Assembly (NCBI GenBank): GCA_964036195.1 | Contig: OZ038459.1 | Span: forward strand, 17,791,206-17,855,205 | Length of the DNA stretch: 64,000 bases | Direction: 5' to 3' | Origin: Sphaerolaimus hirsutus | Lineage: Eukaryota > Nematoda > Chromadorea > Monhysterida > Sphaerolaimidae | In this document: positions 12,097 to 23,587 of the stretch, in pieces | Layout of the letters: every line of letters starts with the position of its first letter | Numbering within the stretch: position 1 is the first letter of the stretch | The notes under the pieces: model-generated | The model's input: the letters and a program-made list of their open reading frames with translations, nothing else | The model's database searches: none | What the model was told of the DNA's origin: nothing | Translations under genes and position numbers: made by a program

Positions 12097-12960
12097 CCTG
12101 AAAAACGATTTTTCATTTTGCCCAATTTTGAGAAAGTTGCCCGACGCTGCGGGATGGCTGGCGAATCGCCACGTTGCCTGGATAACTGCCATTTTTGACT
12201 GGCAAATGTATTTACAAAGTAAAAAATCGATATCGAGTAATTACCAGTCAAAAATGGCAGTTATCCAGGCAACGTGGCGATTCGCCAGCCATCCCGCAGC
12301 GTCGGGCAACTTTTCACCCAACTCAAAAATCGGGCGAACCACCACATTGCTCGGATAGCCGCCGTTTTTGACTGGTGAACTTGTTTACAGCATTAAATAT
12401 CGATATCGAAAATATCGAATAAATTTAAAGTTTGCCAGTCAAAAACGGCGGCTATCCAAGCAATGTGGTGATTCGCCCGTAGTCCCGCTGCGTCGGGCGG
12501 CTTTTAACCCGACTCGAATATCGGGCGCGATCTTTGACCCGACTCGAAAATTGGTCGCGACCTAATGTTTTTATTTTTCGCATCATCTGGGCAAAGATCA
12601 CACCCGATTTTCGAGTCAGGTTAAAAGTCGCCCGACGCAGCGGGACTGCTTGCGGCTCAAATAATTACCATTTTTGACTGGCAATCTTTAAATTTATTCG
12701 ATATTTTCGATATCGTTCTTTTACTTTGTAAAAATACATTTGCCAGTCAAAAATGGCAACTATCCGAACAGCGAGCAGTCCCGCTGCGTCGGGCGACTTT
12801 TAACCCGACTCGAAAATCGGGCGCGATCTTTGACCCAACTCAAAAAATTGGTCGCGACCCAACGTTTTTATTTTTCGTATCATCTGGGCAAAGATCGCGC
12901 CCGATTTTTGAGTCGGGTTAAAAGTTGCCCAATGCAGCGGGCAATTCACCCCCTGCCCTG
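12097..12960. repeat. Multi-copy inverted-repeat block upstream of the signal-peptide exon
   Basis: Four alternating-orientation copies of a unit containing TTTTGACTGGCAAATGTA-like sequence, a GATATCGA core and CCCGCTGCGTCGGGC. For example, 12110-12230 is inverse to 12240-12350, and the same unit recurs at 12365-12500 and 12600-12960. The first copy reaches the start codon of the membrane-protein gene at 12096, so part of the promoter or 5' UTR may be element-derived. Confidence 0.65.
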
Positions 12961-14409
12961 CCATGTTGGATCGACAAAAAAAAACCCCTTTAACAAAACT
13001 CACCAAAAAACTGCCAAACTGGTGCCAAAAGCTGCCAAACTGGTGCCAACGATTTTACCAGTTGAAAAAATTTAGAAATTCTATTTTAGAATTTTTCAAT
13101 GAAATATTTACAGGTAGGCAGCGCGAACGAGCTGAAATCATTTAATTCGATGATTAAAACATCTGTAAACTCGTAAAACAACCTTGAATGGATTTGAGTT
13201 TATAGGAATAAAAAACGATCTAAACTTAAGGGGAAATCTGTGGTAAAAATTTATTTTATGTGAAGACTAATATTGGAAATGGAAAATCAGCTTTGTAAAA
13301 CGCATTGAAAATGGTAAGAACATGTGCAAAAAAACCTAAAAAGCTGGCTCTGTAAATGTGTTGATAAGAATAAACAGGATGTTAGCAACTGACATTTGAA
13401 TCCTGCATTTAGAAGTGGTGCAATGGATAAATGGCAGCCTTGATAGACAGCATTATTTGGATACCATTAGATATTGTGGGGGCAAGAATAAAAGACACAA
13501 AATTACATTCCGAATCACTGATGATATTGGTAAAATGTTATAAAACTATCAGATATGTGTACCAATGACTGCTGACACACTGTACCATCATTAATGGCTG
13601 TATACATACGGAAACTCCAAACGGAATATCCAAATGGGATATCCAAGCGGGATATCCAAATGGGCTTTTGGACAGATGCCAAATTCGCTTATGGATAATT
13701 TGGCGACTGGCCAAAAAATAGCTGGCGATTGGCCATAAATAGGTAAAACGTCTAAACAGTGATGTATATAGATGAAAATAAGAATTAGAAAAATAATCTT
13801 TTATGACTTTGATTGATTTCTTGCAATTTTGATGAAATATGACAGAAAAATACTAATCTTCCAATCTTGTATCCATCTCTTGTCACTTGGCTGGGTGCCA
13901 ATGTTATAGAGGGTCTTATACATGTTACATAAACAACGCAAGCAGTGTTCGAATAACTTTCCCTTTGTGAAAACAGTTTTATATTACATGCCAGTCCCTC
14001 TCAATGTATTTTAACAAGAAAAATCATGACTTTTCTATGTATTTGGGCTCTGCAATACTGTGCACTATATTACAACTACTCAGATCAATTTTCACATGCA
14101 TTTTCATGGGCAAAATTGATGGTTAGTTTTTCCATGCATTTTGGCTGCTGATTTGTACATGAATTTGCGTGGAAACAGAAAACAAGATGTAAACTTTTGC
14201 TCGCCCGCCCTCCCTGTATAAAGTTTGAATTTTTACACCTCCACTTGCGGAATTGAATTAACATTTTGACTTATGGAATTATGTAGTTTATTCACGTTTT
14301 GATGATTGTACGTACGTACACAAGTGTGAGTGTGCGTGTGTGTCAAATTTTATTTTCTTTCTTGATCGAGCATTTATTAGTGTAAAATGTTGATTTGAAT
14401 CAAAATATT
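12961..14409. other. AT-rich intergenic sequence, no gene seen
   Basis: No ORF of note, no clear repeat pair and no splice-consistent exon on either strand. It lies downstream of the Gln-rich secreted gene, which ends at 14410. Confidence 0.5.
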
Positions 14410-16166
14410 CTAGGACATTCTAGGCCTATTTGTGTAGTAATTAAGAAACACATGAATGAAATGAATCAACAGTATGTGTTCAGAAGATGTAGAATCTAGT
14501 AATGCATTTTGGATGATATTTTTAATCCTTAGAATGCCTTGATACCTCATAAAATTAGTCAGCACATATTTATGTAAAACAGGAGAATTATTTAGAACAA
14601 ATAGATCATTTACAGCCCTAACAAAACCAATTGCAATGCCATCTAATGTCCAAATATTTGTAAAAATCAGTTCTCTAAGTACTGGGCTAATATTAAATAT
14701 ATTAAGAACGTCATGCATGAAACAATCATTCATAATTGCTTGTACGGTGCCATTCAGTCCCATCATTTTACCAATCCCCAGCATATGTAGAAACGTCGCA
14801 ATGGTGTTCCCAAAGGCCACCTGAGAAATTGAAAAACAATTTTTGTAATGTAATATATGTAAATACTAAGGTGAATAGAATAGGCGTACAAAAACTAAAA
14901 TCACTCCACAGTCTTCTATGTTAATTAAATTGCCCATACTAGGCGTCCACATTGTAAACCTTTCAATCATACCAGGGTGTTGTCCCAAACCCAGTAAAAT
15001 TTTTTGTTAAATGTCATATAAAATATTGAAAACTTTTACACACAAATACATTTCACTGAGATCATTTCATTTTTATTGACATTTGACACACATTTGACAG
15101 AGTATAGGACAACCACCTGATCTAACAAGTTGACCCAAGGTTCTGCGATATTAAAAATACGTTTTTTAAACAGTTTTATTTAATATTTAAATATTTAATA
15201 CCATACCTAAATTGGCTGAAACTGTTCATTTGTCTGACATCCATATCACGAAAAAATGGATGTGTTTCCACATTAACAACTCCATTAATTGGATTCACTG
15301 GTGGAGTGGGGAGCATTATATAGACTGTTTGAAAACACGTAACCCTTGATGTCGCATAACTGTTAATTATGGGGTAAAACATCACACTGGGAAACAATTT
15401 TTCCAATTTAAACATACTTGTTTTGTTGAACCAATGGCATAATTGGTGTTTGTTGCTGTGGATGTTGATGGCCTACTTGTGGAGGGGGGGCTACTTGAAG
15501 GGTGGGTTGATGACCCGCTTGTACTGAGACAGGTACTGTTGATGACATTCTATTTCCGGGGTGTGGTGCCTGAAAAAACACTTAAAACATTAATACTAAT
15601 AAATATAACATAGCTAAAAAACAGGAAACCTGTGAATTCTGTTGCACTTGATATGGTGCAGTTGTGAACAATTGAGGATTTTGTTGCTGGTTTGATCCAT
15701 AGGAATGCATATGAGGCACTTGGGTATGTAATGGGTTACACAATTGTGCAACCCCATTATTTTGGGGTGCATTTTGATATTGAGAATGCACCTGCTGTTG
15801 AGATTGTCCTTGAAATTCAGTGCTCTGGTGCTGTTGTGGTTGTGTACCCACTTGCTGTTGGGGTTGTGTACCCCCTTGCTGTTGGGGTTGTGTACCCCCA
15901 ACAACCACAGTATTTATTACGGTGTCCAATGTGCGCAAATTATTTGGATTTTCTTGATTTTCACCCAAATCAGAATTATCTGAAAAATAACTTTATTTAT
16001 AAAATATATCTAAATATATAACAACACCTGGGATGTAGGTTCGAATAAAGTCTTCCAAATTATCATCAAAAATTTTTTCATGGGCACCAGAGTTGTTTTT
16101 GGGATGTTTCACAGCTTGGGTGAAGAGAAAACTGAGCAAAAAAACTATGTAAATTTTCAAATACAT
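14410..16166 (-). CDS. Secreted Gln-rich protein of unknown family, 441 aa
   Basis: Exons: 16166-16028, 15979-15630, 15569-15418, 15386-15207, 15142-15117, 14972-14905, 14820-14410. All phases agree (1326 nt including stop). The start MYLKIYIVFLLSFLFTQA is a signal peptide. Residues about 70-210 are Gln/Pro-rich with three near-identical GTQPQQQ units. The C-terminal half is hydrophobic-rich and unmatched to any family I know (AFGNTIATFLHMLGIGKMMG). Introns are tiny: 48, 60, 31, 64, 144 and 84 nt. The 144-nt one (14973-15116) is a decayed copy of the CAGACCCTG MITE and would end in TG, not AG. It is divergent from the gene starting at 16819. Function unknown. Confidence 0.6.
14973..15116 (-). 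mobile_element. MITE-intron (decayed) in the Gln-rich gene
   Basis: Read on the minus strand it begins GTGGTTGTCC and ends TTTTACTGGGTTTGGGACA then ACACCCTG, a diverged version of the CAGACCCTG MITE ends with GTCAAATG-type inner arms. Flanks are CAG before and CTG at the end, an imperfect CWG duplication. Exact removal joins AGATCA-G to GT-ATG in frame. The internal TTTTACAG acceptor found in other copies is mutated to TTTTACTG, so no AG is available at this boundary. Confidence 0.6.
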
Positions 16167-16818
16167 TTTTATTTTTTCCTTACTTTTGACCAAATATAGT
16201 CTAGACTGAATTGGAGTTCTGCTCTCTACCTTGGTTTGAAAAAACATTAAGCTATGAACATTTAGTTATTGTCATTGAATTAGGAATTTGAACACTTAAA
16301 GTGTTCCAAAACTGTAATCCAATTTACTTGAACATTCAATTTTCTCAAAAATTGGACCATTTATTGTTATTTAATAAGATAACACCTTAATCCTATTTAC
16401 CTCAGACAAATTTTTATACACCCCACCCTGAGCGTAAAAAACTAGACAAGAACTTATTTTGTGGGTAATTTATGTCTGGTATATAGCACCCAAAACTGAA
16501 CACTATTTCACCTGAGTCATGGAATTTTTTACAACATGAACATCGGGCTAGGGTGACGTATGTACTGTGGTAAATATATGTGTACACTTAATCAGATTAT
16601 AATACACTAAATTAAATCAATCAATTCCGTAAAATGAATCAGCATATTAATTAAGATAATATTTTACTTATTGGATAATTGATTGCATTATGTGTGTTAA
16701 CTTTAAAATATATTTATAAAATAATTAAATTATGTTTTATTATTTTACTTCACTATATAACAGAAAAGTTTGACCAAAAGTTCCAAACATTTTCAAAAAG
16801 TCAAAAAATCTACATAAA
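16167..16818. promoter_or_regulatory. Shared divergent promoter region (inferred)
   Basis: A 652-bp AT-rich gap separates the start codons of two divergent genes (16166 minus, 16819 plus). A TATA-like CACTATATAACAG lies at 16751, about 65 bp before the plus-strand ATG. No repeat element was recognised here, which is unusual in this window. Promoter function is inferred from geometry only. Confidence 0.35.
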
Positions 16819-18933
16819 ATGAATCCCGAGACTTTTGATGGTGTGGCTGAGAAACGGTAATTTTGTGAAATCTCACCCAAACCCTGTAAAAAGCTCTGTA
16901 AAATGTCAAAGGACATGCATAATATAAAACCCCACCCCGATCTTGTAAAATGTCAAATGTCATGCACCAAAATACCTATAAAAATGCACACTTTACAGCG
17001 ATTCACCAGCTTCACCTCCACAACGGTCTGGTGATAATTCACCTGCGTATTCGCCGACGTCACCACCTTATTGGCCGCCAGGTTTTTGCACGCCGCCGCC
17101 GCCGTCGTCGCGTCCTGAAAAGACTTCCGCAGACGCAGTTGATTCGCCAGCGTCGCCGCCGCCCTCGCCCTACAATAGCGAGGACGCTGCCAGAGATAAC
17201 GCTGCCCTTGAATGGATGATGGCGCCGCGCCTGCTACAGACGCCGCCGCCGCCGCCGCCGCCGCCGCCGGAGGACGCCGCGGCGAGAGAGAATGCTGCCC
17301 TTGAATGGATGATGGCGCCGCGCCGGCTACAGACGCCACCGCCGCCGCCGCCGCCGCAGCCGCGGCCGCCGCCGCCGCCGCCTACTGACACAGAAAATAA
17401 TGACATCACCTTGGCGGGGAACGGTCCGGCGCCAATTTTGAAATACGAACATGTAGAACCTGTACCCGCCTGGTGTCCTACGGCCTTCACAAATGAACAC
17501 GAGTAAGTTTATTTTAACAGCCGCTGTAATGTGTCAAATGTCATGCATAACACCTCTGTAAAATGTCAAATGTCATGCAAATTATTCAGTAAAATATGTC
17601 ATGCAAATTTCTCTGTAAAATGTCAAATGTCATGCAAATTTCTCTGTAAAATGTCAAATGTCATGCAAACTTCTCTGTAAAATGTCAAATGTCATGCGTT
17701 GATCAAACTTTTTTTATCAGTTGCCGCGAATGCGATTGCTACCGCGTGATCCTTGGCGGCGGCGCAAAAATTCCAAAAATTGATCCTGAAAGTGATTCAG
17801 ACAGTTCCAACATTTGGTCAGAATCGGAAAGTAATACAGAAACAGAGAGTGATTACACAATGTACAGTGATTGCTCAGAAGACATGAGCATCGATGAAAA
17901 CTCTGACAGTGATGAGGATGATTTTTACGGTGTGGATTGTATGAAATGGAGGATGCGTGATTCATTCAAGACCATAAACAGAGTTTACAGTAACTACCAG
18001 TTACTAATGGAAAACATTGATAGGGACAGAAACGTCAGTTATTAATTTTTCCATTTATATAACAAAAACTCTAAAACACAAAAACTTATATTTTTACCCC
18101 ACAGAATTTGTCTGTGCTAGATTTGGCTTGTGGCGAATATCTTCCACTAGACTTGAGCAAGGACATGATTGAAAAATGTCGGGCCAAAATGGTGGAAAGT
18201 CTCCACCAAGTGAAAAATATAGCCATGTTGGATATTTGGGGTGTTATGACCGCCGGGCAAAGACTGCAATATGGAGAATATTAGGGAATATCTAACTGAA
18301 GAAGTTGGTTTGGGGAAACATTATTTATTTATTTATTTAGACAAATTTTTCATTAAACATCAAAAAATATTTTGCATTCAGCATGCATCCCTGAAAAAAT
18401 GGACTGATGCTAGACTGGTTGAAATGCAACAGAGAATCGATTTTTTTAATGAGCACATTGGCACGTTGGTAAAAGTGAATGTCACTTTGAAAAACGGTGA
18501 ATCTGTGGACAGATCCAAATACCCCATATGGACACTTGTGCGCCCTATCAGCAATAATTCACTGTGTTCTGCTGGGTATTTGGGTGAATGTGATCCAATC
18601 AAGTACATTTTGGGCAAATGCAAAAAATACAAAATGGATCACAAAAGGGCTGTAGAAAAGGGTGATATCATTTGCAAAGAATGCAGTGTCGAAACTGGGG
18701 GTCATTGCGACATTTTAAAAGAAAGTGAGAACATTAGAAATTTATTTAGGAATTTTTTAGAACAGTTCAAATATACCTACTTTACAGTCGATAGATGCGC
18801 AACGGTTGAAATCGACGAGCACAAAGGAATGGTTGTAACTGGATTTTTCAATTGCGACAAATGCGAGAAAAACGAGGTCACTGACATTGAATTTTCCGAC
18901 AGTGACGACAGTGGAAATGAAATGCAGGAATGA
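16819..18933 (+). CDS. Pro-rich / acidic Cys-containing protein, unknown
   Basis: Exons 16819-16856, 16999-17502, 17721-18033 and 18105 onward are joined in phase. The ATG at 16819 gives MNPETFDGVAEKR. Exon 2 has SPPYWPPGF-type segments and a duplicated module, NAALEWMMAPR-LLQT/RLQT, each followed by a proline run. Exon 3 is Ser/Asp/Glu-rich with CRECDCY. Exon 4 holds LDLACGEYLPLDLS and stops at 18282-18284. A further open exon at 18382-18933, after TTTGCATTCAG, encodes about 184 residues with CKEC/CDKCEKN pairs and an acidic tail to a TGA. It probably belongs to the same gene, but its frame is +1 to the exon 4 read-through. The joining donor is unresolved; GT at 18240 (TGGGGT before GTTATG) would fit. 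Not recognised. Confidence 0.55.
17527..17698 (+). repeat. Tandem ~35-bp repeat in intron 2
   Basis: Five or six copies of a TCTCTGTAAAATGTCAAATG unit followed by TCATGCAAATT, nearly identical to one another. The unit is the inner arm of the CAGACCCTG MITE amplified in one orientation, between the exons ending 17502 and starting 17721. It is direct, not CRISPR-like. Confidence 0.8.
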
Positions 18934-19888
18934 GTGTGTTAACTTGTGATTTAATAATACCGTAAATTTTAATATTATATAAGTGTGAAAATAGACTTGA
19001 TCAATTTTAGGATAACTGTGTATGATTTTACTTTCGCATAAGATGTATTTGAGGGCATGAATATGAATACCTACATAAACACAATTGAAACACCCCAGAC
19101 AACTATTTATAAAAGTAATCCATTTCACTATGCGTGCGCGAGATTTTACACATAGACAGCGCATGTGAAACACAAAACCTAACTAAATGCGTGAGTAAAG
19201 GGAAATACAAAACACGCATACGTGAATAACAACAGCACACATACACCCCTGGAGCCCATTCCTCCATCTATCGTATTTAAAATTTTAAAAAATAAATGAA
19301 TTTTAAAGTGTGTTCCTTTTTTGTGTGAAATGGGGTGGTTTGTGCTGTTGTTATCTGAGGTACTCACTACTGACGGGTCACGCTGGAAAATTCTCGAGTG
19401 CACATACTGCGGTCTGCGATGTCGGAAAGGAATTTTTTTATTGATAGAAATGTGCATTTGAACATCGTTGCGCGACTCATCAGTCAAAAACTGAATCAAC
19501 ACTAGTTGGACCAGTTGCCATCCGATCTCATTGTCAACTAATGCGTGTATTCTAATAATACGTAAGAGAACCTTTTGCTGTCAACATTTCGGTACTAATC
19601 AACCAATCAAAGTTGCGATCAAATTGCGTGCAGCCAGTAGCCACCAAGGCAATTATTCACGCTGATCTAACGTTTGTCGCTCATTGCATCAGCGATATCA
19701 GCGAGAGTTTCCTTTCATTTGCTGCTTCTAATTTTCGCTTTTCTAATTAGGTATTTAACTTGCCACATTCCTTCCGTGAACTCTTTATTCTCTTAACTTA
19801 AGTGTTAATGCCGTTTCAAACTATTTCAAATATTTTAAGTAGTGCTTTTATTTTTACACATAAAGGTAACATCATTTTGAAGCCCCAA
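18934..19888. other. Intergenic, no supported gene
   Basis: The interval separates two converging genes. A minus-strand open stretch at about 19384-19594 has plausible splice borders, but no partner exons and no recognisable domain. Confidence 0.4.
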
Positions 19889-22800
19889 TCATCCACCATC
19901 ACTTTCTGGCACGTATCCAAATTCGCCCCACTTCATTTTCACTTGTTTCGGTCGCCAAAAGTCCCTCAATTTCGCTGGCGCCAGCGTGGCGCCAACGCCA
20001 TCGAACGTAGCCTGCGCTATAGCGCCGGCGGTGCCGTTGCCCATCACGATGAACTTGTCGATGGTGTGCAGCGTGTTGGAGAATTCGTTCAGTTGACTAA
20101 TGGTGTGCAAGTTGTGCGAAGTGTGGATGAGTGCTGTGCGGCCCTGTGGGAGTTGGGCTAAATATAAGAAATTTTTACAAAAATGGGTATTTCGGGCAGC
20201 AGGTATCGGGTAAAAAAATGTCGGGTCTAGTGTTGGGAATCGGTTCCTCATAATTTTCGGTTCGAGTATTCGGGTGGTGATTCGGTTCCGGGTATCGGGT
20301 TTCGGTACCAAAAAGTGCTTTATTTTGTTCGGTTCAAGTCAGGTCAGGATTCCGAACCCTAATAGCTTATTTTGGGTTTTCAACAACAAACCTCGAATAA
20401 TAACTGCAGCATTTTTCTATAGGTGATTGCATCAGATATTTGCGCGGGCAGTGTTTTTGGTCTAACGTATCTATTGATCGAGGGGCACTCCCAGAGCCTG
20501 TAAAATGCCATGAAAAAAGTCGAATGTCATGCCAAGTGCCAAAAGTCATGTAAAATAGCAAATGCGGTTGCCATTTTACACAGCATTTTACATGACTTTT
20601 GACACTTTGCATGACATTTGACATTTTACGTGCCATTTGCAGGCTCTGGTAGTTGCACCGGTTGAAGTTCAATATTGGCTAGCGATCTGATCACTCCGGT
20701 GAGCAAAACATCGTCGATCCAAAAGTACACTTTTAGTTCTTCCCATGCTTGGTGATTTGGGGATTTTTTGGTTAAAATATTTTCGATTTTACAATTTCTA
20801 CCAAAACACACCATTATAAATTTTTATGGCGGTGCTTGGCTTCATGGCGACAAACATTCCAGGGGAGGTCCCAAACCCTGTAAAATGTCAAATGTTGTGC
20901 GAAGTGTCAAAAGTAATGTAAAATGCCCTGTAAAATGGCAAACGTACATTTGCCATTTTACCGGGCATTTTACATGACTTTTGACACTTTGCATGACATT
21001 TTACAGGGTATTTTACAGGGTCTGGGACTGGCACCAGCACAATAATCTGGCCAACTGCCCAATGGATATTCTTTTGTGGAAACTGCCCATTTTCTTTCAT
21101 CCTCCATTACATTCACTTCGGCGCGTATTACCTGAAAGTTTTAAGTCGATAATTCCAGATATTTTATCATCAAATATCCCAATGATTTTAAGATTTTCAA
21201 TGATTTCAAGATTTTATGATTGAATTCAAAGAGTTTATCTCTAATATTCCATAGATAAAATCATTTTTAAGTCTAATTTTCACATATCCAACCTGTGGAT
21301 TAGAAAAGGCGTGGCACATAATCGCATTTTGCTCCAGATTTCGCAACAAAGTAGAGTCCATTATTCTCCAATTCACCAAAATATCATCATCAGATTTTAC
21401 TATGACGTCATATGACTGAAGATTGCATTGGGAAGTCGTCAACACTTTCAACCATGAATACGTTTTTAATGTGAGATTTTTGTAAGAATCTGCGTATGCT
21501 GCCTGAAAAAATTTATACCTATTTAAAATAGGAAATCATTTTGGAACACTTAAAAGTTACCGTATATACTTGAATTATTTACTTGGGAATTATTTACTCG
21601 CCAGGCTGTTTTGAAGGGGCAACTATTCGACGGGGGAATTATTTAAGGGGAGGAATTTTTTTTCATCAAAATTTGCAAGCATGGTTCTATCGACTTGATT
21701 CATGAAATATGCTTTATTAGCAACATAAACTGCCATTTTGTCCAAGGTGGACACAAAAAATTTATGGTATGCCTTTAGGGGGGAATTTTTCAAAGGGGGA
21801 ATTATTTTTCCTCAACTGTATTACAGGTATTCAAAATTGGGGGGGGGGTATTCAAAATGGAGAATTATTCTAGGGGGAATTATTCAAGCAAATACGGTAT
21901 TCAACAAACTTTCACTTGCCACAAGCAAATCTCTGTGTTTTGCACTCTCCTCTTCAAGAACACGTCTCACGTTGAATTCATACACAGAATTAAGTTCAAA
22001 GTTGTCTTTTGGCACAATTCCAATCGCAAATAAAATGGTTATTTGGCTATAAGCGGTTTTTGTTGGATTGAAATTGAAGTACTTTGGCCATTGTGTTCTA
22101 ATTATCCTGCGCTGGCCTATATTTTCGGGTGCTGAATGCACAACAACAAGTATTTTGTGCCCACTTGGTTGCATTTTGGTTCCATTTTCTGTGCCGATGC
22201 ATATTTGTGGTAATTCCAATGCCACGCCTGCTGTGTTTTGCTGTGAATGTTGTGAATGGTGTTATTGCATTTTTGCACGTTGTTATGCGAAGCCAGAACT
22301 TGAAGAGTCCGTCATTCTCACAGACACAGACCATCATCTCCCAATTCATGTCTACCTTTTCCTCCCTTTCCTGAGATTTCCTGGGGACAGTCCCAGACCC
22401 TGTAATGTGTAAAAGACCCTGTAAAATGTCATGTGTCATGAAAAAAAACCTGTAAGGTATTCTAATAGGTATTATTTTTTAGTAGCCAAATTTTATGTTT
22501 TTGTATCGAAATCTTGTGTTTTTGTATCCAAATCTTGGACATAAGATTTGGATACAAAAACATTCAATTTGGTTATCATACAAATCTGGATCTGGAAACT
22601 GGATACACATGACACCTTGCAGGGTTTTTCACATGCCACCTGCCATTTTACAGGATTTTTTTACATGACACATGGAATTTTACAGGGTCTGGAACTGGCA
22701 CCTGGTCAATACGAGTGTGCATGCTTTGACCATTGATCCTTTTATCGAGTCCTCTTTTGCATAAAGCAACATGGTTTCCGGTGAAAGTTGACTGCATGTC

Positions 22801-23043
22801 GTCACCACAGTTTTGTTAGGATCGTCTGAGTGAATAATGGTTGGGTGCTAAACTTCTTGCCATATTTTGAAGCAAAAATGGCCGACCTTTTCGATCGTCT
22901 TCGAATGAAAGTTCTTCCCAAGTCCAAAATGTGGTAACTACCTCCTTTATGGACAAAATTAGATAGGCTGTGATAATTGTAACCACTAGCATGCACGCAA
23001 TACAAAGCACTGTTTTGCGCCGACACTTGCGGAAAATCAGCAT
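19889..23043 (-). CDS. Beta-1,3-galactosyltransferase-like (GT31) type II membrane enzyme
   Basis: Exons: 23043-22887, 22825-22702, 22380-22322, 22230-21910, 21498-21293, 21131-21035, 20859-20812, 20747-20659, 20478-20388, 20157-19889; 1461 nt, 486 aa, all phases agree. The N terminus has a short basic tail then CIACMLVVTIITAYLIL, a signal anchor typical of Golgi enzymes. GT31 hallmarks follow in order: VVVHSAPENIGQRRIIRTQW, a hydrophobic strand ending AIGIVPKDNF, DSYKNLTLKTYSWLK, the DxD-type metal site VKSDDDILVN, KEYPLGSWPDYCAG and FWIDDVLLTG. It probably transfers a hexose to a glycoprotein or glycolipid acceptor in the Golgi; donor and acceptor are unknown. Three introns (22381-22701, 20860-21034, 20479-20658) are whole CAGACCCTG MITEs. 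The family spacing from CxG to IY is 12 residues and is kept only by exact MITE removal. Confidence 0.85.
20479..20658 (-). mobile_element. MITE-intron in the GT31 gene (GT-CG ends)
   Basis: A 180-bp near-palindrome with ends GTGCAACTACCAGAGCC and GGCTCTGGGAGTGCCCC. It interrupts the codons for ELQP and INRYVR. Exact removal keeps the frame. Using the internal TTTTACAG acceptor leaves 19 nt and shifts frame. Confidence 0.75.
20860..21034 (-). mobile_element. MITE-intron in the GT31 gene (GT-TG ends)
   Basis: A 175-bp near-palindrome, sense-strand duplication CTG on both sides. It splits the Gly codon of PDYCAG. Exact removal gives the GT31-typical spacing; use of the inner TTTTACAG would keep frame but add six residues. 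Confidence 0.8.
21558..21899. mobile_element. TACCGTAT...GAATAATTCCCC TIR element
   Basis: The ends TACCGTATATACTTGAAT and TTCAAGCAAATACGGTA are inverse copies. The arms are CCCC-rich and the core carries an AAAATGGCA-like stretch. It lies in the GT31 intron 21499-21909. Relatives lie at 39292-39800, 53188-53488, 55013-55402, 57743-57995, 61147-61471 and 61943-62094. Confidence 0.75.
22381..22701 (-). mobile_element. MITE-intron in the GT31 gene (GT-AG ends)
   Basis: A 321-bp element with ends GTGCCAGTTCCAGACCCTG and GGGTCTGGGACTGTCCCCAG and a central unrelated insertion. The sense duplication is CAG, so the final AG of the intron is the duplicated target. Removal joins ACC-AG to G-AAA in frame. 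Confidence 0.8.
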
Positions 23044-23350
23044 TGATATCGATGGATGTCGATTTTGTTGATCGCTTACCTTGTATAATATTTATCTACC
23101 GGCTTCTTAGATGGAGCTCACTGATTTTAACAAGGAAACAATGAAATATTTTTCAGTTTGATGGCCAACCATTTGATGCCGTCAAAATTTCAAAATTCCT
23201 TCAATTTCACATGCAATTGAGTAAAACACTCTTTTGGAATGTAAATATGCCTGCACAATGTTCGCTCGGTTCGCTGAGCAGAATGTGGTTGTAGTTTTCT
23301 TGGAAGCATCCAAAGAGTCCATGAAAGGATTCATTATTATGCGTTTGCTC

Positions 23351-23587
23351 AATGGGCCCACACACACTAGTTGACATCGCAATTTCGCGTCAACTCAGTG
23401 TCAATTGAATAATACAAGAAGTTTGTAAAAAGCATCACACTTAACAGGAGCAATGAAAATGAAGTGTCATGATGTAAAATTTACTATGCTCTATCAGATA
23501 GATAAGTTGAAATCACAGTATCACTAAAATTCAGTTGACATTTAGTTGACACGAATTCAGTTGACATCCAGTGTGTGGGGGCCCATT
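23351..23587. mobile_element. ACTAGTTGACA-family MITE upstream of the GT31 gene
   Basis: Terminal inverted repeats AATGGGCCCACACACACTAG and its inverse. The inner part shows alternating TTGACATCGC / TTCGCGTCAACT and a CATCACACTTAACAG core. Family members: 26680-26910, 31455-31685, 50318-50508 and 56008-56229. From 23044 to 24266 I see no gene apart from this element. Confidence 0.8.

Noticed and set aside
17527..17698. Regular tandem repeat resembling a CRISPR array
   Set aside because: Direct units without unique spacers, inside an intron of an animal gene; the unit is MITE inner-arm sequence.
19384..19594. Minus-strand open stretch (ALVDNEIGWQLVQLVLIQF)
   Set aside because: It has plausible acceptor and donor, but no joining exons in phase nearby and no recognised domain.
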